This document shows positions 14,309-21,036 of a stretch of 21,163 nt of DNA, piece by piece (the stretch's first letter is position 1; each line of letters opens with the position of its first letter). A program made the translations under genes and the position numbers. The DNA lies in NCBI GenBank assembly GCA_023433615.1, contig JAEZCJ010000011.1:1-21163 (forward strand). The letters run 5' to 3'. The notes below the pieces were generated by a model. That model was given only the letters and a program-made list of their open reading frames with translations. It searched no databases and was not told where the DNA came from. This stretch comes from Bacillota bacterium (GTDB lineage Bacteria; Bacillota; Bacilli; Paenibacillales; Paenibacillaceae).

Positions 14309-14381
14309 GCGCTCCTGCGGATGCAGGATATTCGGCCAACGTGGAACATGCTAGCGAGGGTACGGTGCGACGGCGTGCGGT

Positions 14382-15473
14382 TCACTTGAAGAACAAGAAA
14401 TGAGTCGCGAGGCTGCGAAGCTCGCCGTCCGACGGATTGTTCACGACGCGTCCGTTGAAAATGAGCGAAGACGAGCCGCCGCCGTCGAGGTTGTAGGCAT
14501 CTTTCACGCCGAACCGCTGCAGGAGAATCTGAAGCTCTTCCAAGGTGGCGCCTGAGCCGCCGCGTTCGTCATAGCCGTCGGTGACGAGGATGAGCAGCTG
14601 GTCGTCCTTGTAGTTGCCGATCACGGTGCGCGGCGCGCGATGCGGGTTGTTCTTCCATTTGGTCGGGATCGGCTGAGGCTGCCCGTTCTTGAGCAGGACG
14701 GGAACGAACGATGCGCCGAACTTCGGCTTCTGCTTGTCGAGCTCTTCCTTGGACTTGAATTTGCCGCCGATCAGCTTAAGGTCTTCGCTTAACCCGACGA
14801 AGAACAGGTCCTTGAAGCTGGGCTCGAAGCCGTTCACGTAGCGGCTGCCTAAGACGGTCGTGCTGAGCGGGTAGCGCTTGCCTCTGCTATCGGCGAAACC
14901 GCCGGCGTTCACGCCGGCGACCGCCTTGTACCGCTTGACCGCGGACAGCGTCGTCTCGGAGCCGCCGACTTCGTCGTCGCCGAGCACCATCTGCATCGCA
15001 TCGCCGGACTTGAGTTTCACCTTCATGGCGTATCCGATGAAGTTCTGCGCCTTGACGAAATACAGCTGCGCTGAGAGCTTGTCCGACTGCACCTTCTCGG
15101 ATGCGGAGCCGAGCTTGCGGGTGATGCGCTTATCGTAGATCATCAGCGGCCTGTCGGTCTGCGCGGCTGCCGTCTTGACGATCGCGTTCACATCGGCTGT
15201 CGTCTGGTTATAGAGCTCCGCGGAACGCTTGATGGATGCGGCGGTATCCTCCGCCATCTCGTATGCAAGATCGAGATCCTCGCCGACAGCGGCCGTGCGC
15301 GAACCGGGCTCGCGCACCTTCTCCGCAGGCCTGTGCGCTTGCTGGGGGAATGCCTCGGCGGATAACGTGACGGACATTTCGTCCCCTGCGAGGAACAGCC
15401 AGATCGCAAGCCCCAGGAACGGGCCCGTTGCTAGCAGGAATAGCCTGTTCACGTCCTTTACGCGCATCCTCAT
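14382..15473 (-). CDS. phosphodiester glycosidase family protein (NAGPA domain)
   Basis: A 363-residue membrane-anchored protein: one N-terminal membrane segment (~9-29, RLFLLATGPFLGLAIWLFLA), a charged helical linker (~40-110), then a phosphodiester glycosidase (NAGPA/DUF2233) domain from ~130 to the end. Domain landmarks are AVAGVNAGGF, HRAPRTVIGNY, LILVTDGY and NLDGGGSSSLIFNG. Human NAGPA removes GlcNAc from phosphodiesters, and bacterial members are thought to act on wall glycopolymers; the substrate here is unknown. The stop of the upstream gene and this ATG overlap (TGATG), with no clear RBS, suggesting coupling. A GTG one codon earlier and an ATG two codons later are alternative starts. 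The gene shares a transcript with the coiled-coil membrane protein before it. Confidence 0.85.
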   Translation of the reverse strand: MRMRVKDVNRLFLLATGPFLGLAIWLFLAGDEMSVTLSAEAFPQQAHRPAEKVREPGSRTAAVGEDLDLAYEMAEDTAASIKRSAELYNQTTADVNAIVKTAAAQTDRPLMIYDKRITRKLGSASEKVQSDKLSAQLYFVKAQNFIGYAMKVKLKSGDAMQMVLGDDEVGGSETTLSAVKRYKAVAGVNAGGFADSRGKRYPLSTTVLGSRYVNGFEPSFKDLFFVGLSEDLKLIGGKFKSKEELDKQKPKFGASFVPVLLKNGQPQPIPTKWKNNPHRAPRTVIGNYKDDQLLILVTDGYDERGGSGATLEELQILLQRFGVKDAYNLDGGGSSSLIFNGRVVNNPSDGELRSLATHFLFFK

Positions 15474-15913
15474 CACTTCAGCACGTCCAAGCTCTTCTGC
15501 AGCTCATTCAGCTTCTTCTTGACTTCATTGATCTGCGTATAGAGCTGGTTGCTGTTGTCGGTCTTCGAATTGGCGTTGTCCTTCGTGAACGTCAGCAACT
15601 CGTTGAGGGCGTCTACTTTCACGGCCACGCCGTCTATTTCGGCTAGCATCTCGAGTTCAAGCGCTTCGATCCGGGCATCGTAATCGGCCTGCATGGCCGT
15701 GATCTGGAGAGCCGTCTGCCGCTCGATATCCGCAGTCATCTGTTCCTTCAACGCGTTCGTATACCAGACGGAGCCGTAGATGCCTCCGCCGATGAGAATT
15801 GCCCACATAAGCAGGATGTAAGGCACGGCGCTGCGCTTGGCAGCTCGCCGGGACGGGCGTTCCGTCGTGCCGGACGGGGCGGCGTGAACGCTGGTCTGGA
15901 TGTCGGGCTGCAT
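15473..15913 (-). CDS. single-pass membrane protein with C-terminal coiled coil
   Basis: A 146-residue protein of unknown family. A basic cytoplasmic N-terminus (~1-32, ERPSRRAAKR) is followed by one membrane helix (~33-50, YILLMWAILIGGGIYGSVWY) and an outer segment (~55-146) with heptad-like Leu/Ile spacing (ARIEALELEMLAEIDG, NEVKKKLNELQKSLDVLK) that is likely a coiled coil. ATG 15913 is chosen because GAGGTGA lies 5 bases before it; a GTG three codons earlier is part of that RBS. The stop overlaps the start of the glycosidase-family gene. Pairing with it suggests a partner or anchor that spaces the enzyme from the membrane; this is an inference. Confidence 0.75.
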   Translation of the reverse strand: MQPDIQTSVHAAPSGTTERPSRRAAKRSAVPYILLMWAILIGGGIYGSVWYTNALKEQMTADIERQTALQITAMQADYDARIEALELEMLAEIDGVAVKVDALNELLTFTKDNANSKTDNSNQLYTQINEVKKKLNELQKSLDVLK

Positions 15914-15950
15914 CGTAATCACCTCATATTCATGACAAGTTGTAACGTCT

Positions 15951-15959
15951 ATTCTAGCA
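15951..15959 (-). promoter_or_regulatory. extended -10 promoter of the coiled-coil/glycosidase operon
   Basis: On the complement, TGC-TAGAAT forms an extended -10 element 38 bases upstream of ATG 15913. The -35 region (TGACTC at 17 bases) is weak. Confidence 0.45.
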
Positions 15960-16031
15960 CAAGGGGCTTGGTAGAGTCATAGAAGCGGGCGATTTCTAAT
16001 GATGGTAAATCATCTTTTTCATTTTCCTGAA

Positions 16032-16060
16032 TTGACAGATTATTCGATGGGGAATATAAT
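16032..16060 (+). promoter_or_regulatory. consensus sigma-A promoter of the leuA leader
   Basis: TTGACA (16032-16037), 17 bases, TATAAT (16055-16060): a perfect vegetative promoter. Transcription would begin near 16067, giving a leader of about 1.0 kb before leuA. Such strength fits control by attenuation rather than initiation. Confidence 0.85.
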
Positions 16061-16089
16061 GAATGACAATTCAACACAACTCATACCTT

Positions 16090-16430
16090 GTCAAACGCGA
16101 AGAACAGGATCAGTAGAGCGAACCGGGATGCCGGCCGGGCGGACAATAACCGCGCGAACGGTCAGAGAGCTGCGGGATGGTGCAACGCAGTCGAAGGAAG
16201 CTTGAAGCTCGCCTGGGAGCGGAACGGCCGACAGATCGAGCATGGTATTCGATCCGTAAGTCGTTACGGTTAACCCCCGTGATCGGGTGCGAAGGCTGGT
16301 TCCGACTGAACCGGCTGAACGCGCTAAGTGGACGCGCCGCGAGAGCGATGCGTCAACAAGGGTGGTACCGCGCAGGACTTCATAAGCCTGACGTCTCTTG
16401 ATTCGATCAAGAGACGTCGGGCTTTTATTG
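16090..16430 (+). ncRNA. T-box riboswitch 1 (leucine, CUC specifier)
   Basis: A tRNA-sensing leader. The stem I base has a GAACAGGATCAGTAG kink-turn-type segment (~16102-16116). The distal AG-bulge and loop are AGAGAGCTGCGGGATGGTGCA (from ~16165), and the specifier region is GAAG-CTC-GCCTGGGAG with CTC at 16208-16210, a Leu codon. The T-box sequence AAGGGTGGTACCGCG (16358-16372) pairs with the uncharged tRNA end. The terminator that competes with it is at 16386-16422. Uncharged tRNA-Leu would allow read-through. Confidence 0.92.
16386..16430 (+). terminator. T-box 1 terminator
   Basis: A 17-bp stem (16386-16402 with 16406-16422, one T-G pair) around a TCG loop, followed by TTTTATTGTTTT. It ends the transcript when T-box 1 is not bound by uncharged tRNA. 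Confidence 0.93.
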
Positions 16431-16474
16431 TTTTCTACGAGGTCCGTGGCGGACGAGGTTGAGACGAAGAATAG

Positions 16475-16807
16475 CGATAGAACGCGATGAACAGGAGCAG
16501 TAGGATGAACCCGGGACAAGATCGGCGAAGCGCGCAAGGATGCGGCTTCCTCGATCGGCAGAGAGCTGTGGGAGGGTGCGACACAGCCGAAGGGGAACCG
16601 AACTCGCCTGGGAGCGGGCTGGCGGATGCATGCGGCGCGTACGGCCGCGCGCGGTACGCCGGGACGGTTAACCTCCGTTAACGGGTTGCCGGCGGCATCG
16701 TGCCCCCCGCGCGAAGCGGATTCGCCGTTCAAGCGGCGGATCAATGAGAGTGGTACCGCGGCAGCCCAGGCTTGTCGTCTCTTCTAAGGAGACGTCAGGC
16801 CTTTTTT
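16475..16807 (+). ncRNA. T-box riboswitch 2 (leucine, CUC specifier)
   Basis: A second T-box of the same design, offset 387 bases. The stem I base is GATGAACAGGAGCAGTAG (~16486-16503). The AGAGAGCTGTGGGAGGGTGC distal element starts near 16560. The specifier region is CCGAA-CTC-GCCTGGGAGCGG with CTC at 16603-16605, in the same alignment as in T-box 1. The T-box sequence AGAGTGGTACCGCGG is at 16747-16761. Both copies read Leu, so transcripts must pass two tRNA-Leu checks to reach leuA. Confidence 0.92.
16768..16807 (+). terminator. T-box 2 terminator
   Basis: AGGCTTGTCGTCTC (16768-16781) pairs with GAGACGTCAGGCCT (16789-16802), with one G-U pair and one mismatch, and is followed by TTTTTT. Confidence 0.88.
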
Positions 16808-16851
16808 GCGTCCGATGAATCTCAGGCGAGGCGCTCTCCATGCTAAAAATG

Positions 16852-17036
16852 CTAACGGAACACAGCGACGCTATTCCGTGGAAATCGATCATACTCGGAA
16901 TGTAACGGAACTGTAGGACGTTATTGGCATGAAAAGAGCTGATTTTATTCGAAATTCACTCGAATAAGGTCACTCGGTTCCGTTAGCCGACTCAAATGCT
17001 GGATATATGTACAATAGCGGCTGTACGTTCCGTTAG
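16852..17036. repeat. nested inverted repeat of four ~50-bp modules in the leuA leader
   Basis: Four modules share TAACGGAAC, five variable bases, then GACGYTATT-like. Two point right (16852-16875 and 16902-16925, 50 bases apart) and two point left (16963-16986 and 17013-17036, 50 bases apart), so outer pairs with outer and inner with inner. The centre holds an extra hairpin, TTATTCGA (16945-16952) and TCGAATAA (16960-16967). The element lies between the second T-box terminator and the leuA RBS and should be transcribed with leuA. I associate TAACGGAAC-type repeats with Paenibacillaceae intergenic regions; this is from memory. Confidence 0.8.
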
Positions 17037-17084
17037 TCTGTCAGTAGCGATAACCATTTCACAAGATTCCAAGGAGGAATTCCC

Positions 17085-18731
17085 ATGACAACCCCTAACC
17101 ATAACCAATCCCAATCCCAATTCGATGCGCAGGTGCCGTCGGCTTCCGGCGGCATCTACGTCCCGCAGCCAGCCGGCCAGCAGAAGACGCGCATCCAGAT
17201 CTTCGACACGACGCTGCGCGACGGCGAACAGTCGCCCGGGGCATCGATCGAGCCGGAGCAGAAGATCGTCATCGCCCGTCAGCTGGCGCGGCTCGGCATC
17301 GACGCCATCGAGCCGGGCTTCCCGGTATCGAGCCCCGGCGAGTTCGCGGCCGTGCAGCAGATTGCCCGCGAGCTGCAGGGCACTGAGATCGTCGGCTTTG
17401 CCCGCGCCGTTCGCGGCGATATCGACGCCGCCGTGAAAGCGACGCAAGATGCCGCACGCCGCAGGCTGCACCTGTTCATCTCGTCGTCGGACATTCACCT
17501 GGATTTCCAGCTGAAGAAGACGCGCGAGCAAGTCGTCGCGATCGCGAGAGAGATGGTCGCGTACGGCAAACAATTCGTCGACGAAATCGAATTTTCGCCG
17601 ATGGATTCCACCCGTTCGGGCATGCCGTTCGTCATCGAGCTGGTCGAGGCGGTCATCGCGGAGGGCGCGACGATCATCAACCTGCCGGATACGCTGGGCT
17701 ACGCGCTGCCCGAGGAGTATGCCGAGCTGTTCCGCACGGTCCGCAGAGAAGCGCGCGGCGGCGATCGCGTACGTTACAGCGCGCATTGCCACAATGACCT
17801 GGGTCTGGCCGTCGCCAACAGCCTGGCCGCGATCAAGGCCGGCGCGACGCAGGTGGAAGTGACGGTCAACGGGATCGGCGAACGGGCCGGAAATTGCTCG
17901 CTGGAGGAGCTGGCGATGGTGATCGAGACGCGCAAGGAAGCGATGCAAGCGGAGACGGGCATCGCGATCGGCGAGATCTACGATACGTCGCGTCTCGTCA
18001 GCCGCACGATGAACTTCCCCGTCGCGTATAACAAGCCGATCGTCGGCCGCAACGCGTTCCAGCACGAATCCGGGATCCATCAGGACGGCCTGCTCAAGAA
18101 CCGGAACACCTATGAGATCATGGACCCGGAAGCGATGGGAATTCCGCGCAGCATGATCATTCTGGGCAAGCACTCCGGCCGGCATGCGATCAAGCACCGC
18201 GCCGCGCAGTACGGCATCATGCTGGCAGATGAGCAATTGGAGGAAGTATACGCGAGCTTCAAGACCGTTGCCGACGAACAGAAAATCGTCACGGACGACC
18301 AGCTGATGCGAATCATCGGCGAGATGACGGACGATCACGTGGAGCCGTATACCTTGGTCGACCTGCAGGTACTGTCCGGCACCCAGCGCGCCAGAATGGC
18401 GTCGGTCACCATTCGCGAGCGCGAGTCGGGGGCGGAGCATTCGTATTCGGCCGTCGGCGCAGGACCGGTGGAGGCGGTCATCCTATGCATTCAGCAGGCG
18501 ATTCCGGTCGCGGCAGAGTTCGAGGATCTGGAGCTGCACTCGTTATCCACCGGCGAGGATGCCAGAGGCGAAGCGGTCGTAACGATTATCCACAGTGGAC
18601 AACGCTATCGCGGGACTTCCATCCACAAGGATATTGTGCTTGCAGCGGCAGAGGCTTACGTCGGAGCATGCAACCAAGCGGTGTTGGCAAGCGGAATGAC
18701 GCAGCCCTTAAATAGCGAAAACGCCGTTTAA
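17085..18731 (+). CDS. leuA: 2-isopropylmalate synthase
   Basis: Condenses acetyl-CoA with 2-oxoisovalerate, the first committed step to leucine. It has 548 residues: a Gln/Ser-rich N-terminal extension (~1-34), a TIM-barrel catalytic domain (~35-310) with DTTLRDGEQSPGAS (41-54), the metal ligands HCH (234-236) and NGIGERAGNCSLEE (262-275), a linker domain with HESGIHQDG and GKHSGRHA, and a C-terminal regulatory LeuA dimer domain (~400-530) that senses leucine in the family. AAGGAGGAA (~17070-17078) supports ATG 17085. Two Leu T-boxes upstream confirm the leucine role. No leuB, leuC or leuD follows, so it stands alone as a single-gene unit. Confidence 0.96.
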   Translation: MTTPNHNQSQSQFDAQVPSASGGIYVPQPAGQQKTRIQIFDTTLRDGEQSPGASIEPEQKIVIARQLARLGIDAIEPGFPVSSPGEFAAVQQIARELQGTEIVGFARAVRGDIDAAVKATQDAARRRLHLFISSSDIHLDFQLKKTREQVVAIAREMVAYGKQFVDEIEFSPMDSTRSGMPFVIELVEAVIAEGATIINLPDTLGYALPEEYAELFRTVRREARGGDRVRYSAHCHNDLGLAVANSLAAIKAGATQVEVTVNGIGERAGNCSLEELAMVIETRKEAMQAETGIAIGEIYDTSRLVSRTMNFPVAYNKPIVGRNAFQHESGIHQDGLLKNRNTYEIMDPEAMGIPRSMIILGKHSGRHAIKHRAAQYGIMLADEQLEEVYASFKTVADEQKIVTDDQLMRIIGEMTDDHVEPYTLVDLQVLSGTQRARMASVTIRERESGAEHSYSAVGAGPVEAVILCIQQAIPVAAEFEDLELHSLSTGEDARGEAVVTIIHSGQRYRGTSIHKDIVLAAAEAYVGACNQAVLASGMTQPLNSENAV

Positions 18732-19052
18732 TCCCTGGTTGTGCACAAACTTATCCACATATCCACGGAAAACTGTGTGTAAACTTTGCAATTCCACGTG
18801 TGCCCTCACTTTTGGGCGGTATGGAAAAGGGGATAGTTTTTTCACAGTTGATCTGTGGATATTGTGGATAATGTGTGCAAATCGTTTCATTGAAGCGTCA
18901 AAATGTATCATATATTAAAAAATAGTGAAGGAATAAGCTTTTGCAAAACGTCAGTATCGCGTGAATTGCACAACAATTCCACAGTTTCTGTGGATAAGGC
19001 TGTGGACAGCGTGGATAGATTGCGAACGCTCCCATCGCTGCATGATCACAAG
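18732..19052. other. DnaA-box cluster with AT-rich core
   Basis: Three perfect TTATCCACA boxes (18751-18759 +, 18863-18871 -, 18989-18997 -), one single-mismatch box (18854-18862 -, directly abutting the second) and three weaker boxes (18759-18767 +, 19001-19009 -, 19010-19018 -). An AT-rich segment lies between the groups (18900-18925, ATGTATCATATATTAAAAAA). A TTGTGCACAA palindrome is at 18739-18748. No dnaA, dnaN or plasmid rep gene is in the window, so it resembles a chromosomal DnaA-binding locus rather than oriC. No gene is seen in this stretch. Confidence 0.75.
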
Positions 19053-19081
19053 TGGGCAACTTTTCTGCCATCTGATAGAAT
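19053..19081 (+). promoter_or_regulatory. promoter of the araC-type gene
   Basis: TGGGCA (19053-19058), 17 bases, TAGAAT (19076-19081), with TG at 19073-19074 giving an extended -10. It lies just right of the DnaA boxes, the last of which ends at 19018. Confidence 0.5.
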
Positions 19082-19116
19082 AGGGAGGCAGTTAAACACA
19101 GGGAGCTGTTACGACC

Positions 19117-19989
19117 ATGAGCTTATCGAATCCGTCCCGCATTCTGACCATGCTGTCCCCTCCGCTGCCTTACTTCATCGATTCGGATCGCATGACCTAT
19201 AAGCCGGGCGACCGGCATCCGAATCGGACAAGCCTTGGCGCCTTCGACATGCTGTACGTGAATAGAGGCACGCTTCATATCGGCGAAGATCAGCGCACTT
19301 GGGCGCTCGGTCCCGGCCAGATGCTGATCCTGCGCCCGGACAGCTGGCACTATGCCCCAGGACCGTGCATGGAAGAGACGGTGTTCGATTGGGTGCATTT
19401 TCAGACGGCCGGGGAATGGGAAGAGACGGACAGGCCTCATGGCGGCGATCTCCGCGGCGATTATTATGTCTATGCGATCCGGCTGCCCAAGTTCTTGAAG
19501 GTGGCCGACCCCGTTCAGACGGGCGACATTTTCGCCAAGCTGCACGAGGCAGCGCATGCGTCCTCGCATGCGTCGTTCTGGGAACGGCAGCGGCTGTTCC
19601 TGCGGCTGGTCGAGATGTTCGATGAAGGCTGGCGAACCGAAGCGGCTCCGACTTCCGTCGCTGTGGCGGAGCGCGCGGCAGCGTACTTGAAGATGAATTA
19701 TCGCAATCCGATGACGAACGGGGCGCTCGGCGAAGCGCTCCAGATGCATCCGAATTATATCGCGCGGTGCATGACCGAGGTGTATGGCTGTACGCCCCAA
19801 CAATACATGCTGCTCTATCGCTTGGATCAGGCGAAGCTGCTGCTCCTGAAGACCGACTGGCCCGTCGCGCGCATCGCGACGGAGACAGGCTTCCGTCAGA
19901 CGCCGCATTTTTCGCGCTGCTTCTCGGAGCACGCAGGTCTGTCCCCTCTCCAATACCGCAAACAGTATACGCAGAGGGAACGCTCGTGA
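19117..19989 (+). CDS. AraC family transcriptional regulator
   Basis: A 290-residue regulator: an N-terminal cupin-like sensor (~20-110: FDMLYVNRGTLHIGEDQ, LGPGQMLILRPDSWHY) and a C-terminal double-HTH AraC domain (~185-285: RAAAYLKMNYRNPMTNGALG, ALQMHPNYIARCM, VARIATETGFRQTPHFSRCF, GLSPLQYRKQ). The sensor type is common in Paenibacillaceae regulators of sugar uptake and degradation, but the target is unknown. ATG 19117 follows a GGGAG site (19101-19105). Its promoter is at 19053-19081. The WYL regulator starts 34 bases after its stop, with only a short gap, so the two may be co-transcribed. Confidence 0.9.
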   Translation: MSLSNPSRILTMLSPPLPYFIDSDRMTYKPGDRHPNRTSLGAFDMLYVNRGTLHIGEDQRTWALGPGQMLILRPDSWHYAPGPCMEETVFDWVHFQTAGEWEETDRPHGGDLRGDYYVYAIRLPKFLKVADPVQTGDIFAKLHEAAHASSHASFWERQRLFLRLVEMFDEGWRTEAAPTSVAVAERAAAYLKMNYRNPMTNGALGEALQMHPNYIARCMTEVYGCTPQQYMLLYRLDQAKLLLLKTDWPVARIATETGFRQTPHFSRCFSEHAGLSPLQYRKQYTQRERS

Positions 19990-20023
19990 CCGCAATGCAT
20001 TGTGAAAGGAAGTCGATCCGCTG

Positions 20024-20968
20024 ATGAAAATGGACCGCTTGCTCGCCATCGTCATGCTGCTGCTGAACCGTAGACGAGTCAGTGCCCGCGAGCTCGCGGA
20101 GCGCTTCGAGGTGTCGCTTAGGACCGTCTATCGCGACGTGGAGACCATCTGCCAGGCCGGTATCCCGGTCATGGCGCATGCCGGCGCAACCGGCGGCTAC
20201 GAAATCATGGAGCGCTACCGCCTCGAGCGGCAATTCTTGTCGATGGAAGAGCTGCAATCGATCGTCATCGCGCTGCGCGGGATTCGCGGTCCGCTGGACG
20301 AAGGGCATATCAGCGGCCTCTTGGACAAGGTCGGCGCGATGCTGGCCAGCCCCAATGCGCCGATCCAGCCCGGCTCCGACGAGCAGGTCATTATCGATCT
20401 GAATCCGTGGCGGGAGGATCGCGGGGAGAAGGAACGGCTGGCCGACCTTCGCAGGGCCATGGGGGACAACAAGCTTGTAGCCTTCACGTATACGAGCAAC
20501 GGCGGGGAGGTGCTTCGGCGGATCTGCGAACCGATGCATGTCGTGTTGAAAGGGTATGTCTGGTACTTATACGGGTATTGCCGGATCAGAGAGGATTACC
20601 GCATCTTCCGATTGTCTCGGATCAAATCCCTGGACATTATGGACGAGACGTTCGAGCGCCGCACGGACCGGCTTCCGGAGACGAAGCTGACTTGGGACCG
20701 CGGCGATACGGGCGGTACGCTGCTTCGGCTGCAGCTGCGGTTCGAGGCGAGAGCCCGCGCGCAGGTCGAGGATTATTACGAGTCCGAACAGATCGTCGAG
20801 CAGCCGGACGGCCGGTTATGTGTCGAGGCGAGCATGCCCGACGAACCTTGGCTGTACACGTGGCTGCTCGGATTCGGCACGTCCGTCTGCGTGCTGTCGC
20901 CGAGACATGTGGCCGAGCAGTTGAAGCAAGCCGCGCAAGAAATCGTGAACATGTACGCGGAATACTGA
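20024..20968 (+). CDS. YafY-type transcriptional regulator with HTH and WYL domains
   Basis: A 314-residue regulator: an N-terminal winged HTH (~1-60, MDRLLAIVMLLLNRRRVSAR, VSLRTVYRDVETI), a middle segment, and a WYL domain at ~145-215 with YVWYLYGYCRIREDYRIFRLS, followed by a WCX-type extension (~225-305, LRLQLRFEARARAQVEDYY). WYL domains sense nucleic acids or nucleotides in several characterised regulators. The start is ATG 20024 after GAAAGGAAG (~20003-20011); ATG 20030 would lose two residues. A DinB-family gene follows 68 bases downstream, a common pairing in Bacillales, with a 10-bp inverted repeat between them that could be this protein's own operator. Confidence 0.9.
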   Translation: MKMDRLLAIVMLLLNRRRVSARELAERFEVSLRTVYRDVETICQAGIPVMAHAGATGGYEIMERYRLERQFLSMEELQSIVIALRGIRGPLDEGHISGLLDKVGAMLASPNAPIQPGSDEQVIIDLNPWREDRGEKERLADLRRAMGDNKLVAFTYTSNGGEVLRRICEPMHVVLKGYVWYLYGYCRIREDYRIFRLSRIKSLDIMDETFERRTDRLPETKLTWDRGDTGGTLLRLQLRFEARARAQVEDYYESEQIVEQPDGRLCVEASMPDEPWLYTWLLGFGTSVCVLSPRHVAEQLKQAAQEIVNMYAEY

Positions 20969-20980
20969 CAGACTGTTGTC

Positions 20981-21016
20981 ACTATCGATTGGGTAAGATG
21001 ATGGGGAATCGATAGT
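20981..21016. promoter_or_regulatory. 10-bp inverted repeat upstream of the DinB-family gene
   Basis: ACTATCGATT (20981-20990) and AATCGATAGT (21007-21016) are perfect inverted arms separated by 16 bases. There is no T tract after it, so an operator (centres 26 bases apart) is more likely than a terminator. It ends two bases before the RBS. Confidence 0.6.
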
Positions 21017-21036
21017 CGAAGGAGGATAACAGCAGC

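Larger units (their letters stand above)
13891..14381. other. 490-base gene-free region rich in small repeats and hairpins
   Basis: Between the SDR gene and the converging glycosidase-family gene I see no credible gene. It holds an 11-bp tandem repeat (13970-14002), a perfect palindrome (14011-14025), a set of TTGCAGTT-type hairpin modules (14055-14202) and a hairpin at 14276-14308. Open frames across it on the complement give Cys-rich or Leu/Gln/Trp-rich peptides that come from the repeats and have no RBS. Confidence 0.7.

Noticed and set aside
13740..14339. Leftward open frame with several CxxC pairs resembling a zinc-ribbon protein
   Set aside because: The Cys codons come from the TGCAA-type repeats. 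The frame runs antisense through the end of the SDR gene, starts at a TTG and has no RBS.
16852..17036. CRISPR array
   Set aside because: The period is regular (50 bases), but the copies are inverted relative to each other, the core is degenerate, there are only four units, and no cas gene is present.
18792..18842. Terminator after leuA
   Set aside because: TTCCA/TGGAA and GCCC/GGGC can nest, but the stem is short and the T run begins ten bases later.
18732..19052. Chromosomal or plasmid replication origin
   Set aside because: DnaA boxes and an AT-rich segment are present, but dnaA, dnaN, rpmH and any rep gene are missing and the surroundings are ordinary chromosomal genes. Kept only as a DnaA-box cluster.
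19175..20539. Very long antisense open frame (454 codons) opposite araC and the WYL regulator
   Set aside because: It mirrors two clear genes and comes from high GC at third codon positions. The composition is Arg/Pro/Ser-rich and no RBS is seen. The same applies to antisense frames at 1117-1683, 9313-10113, 11255-12091 and 16992-18440.
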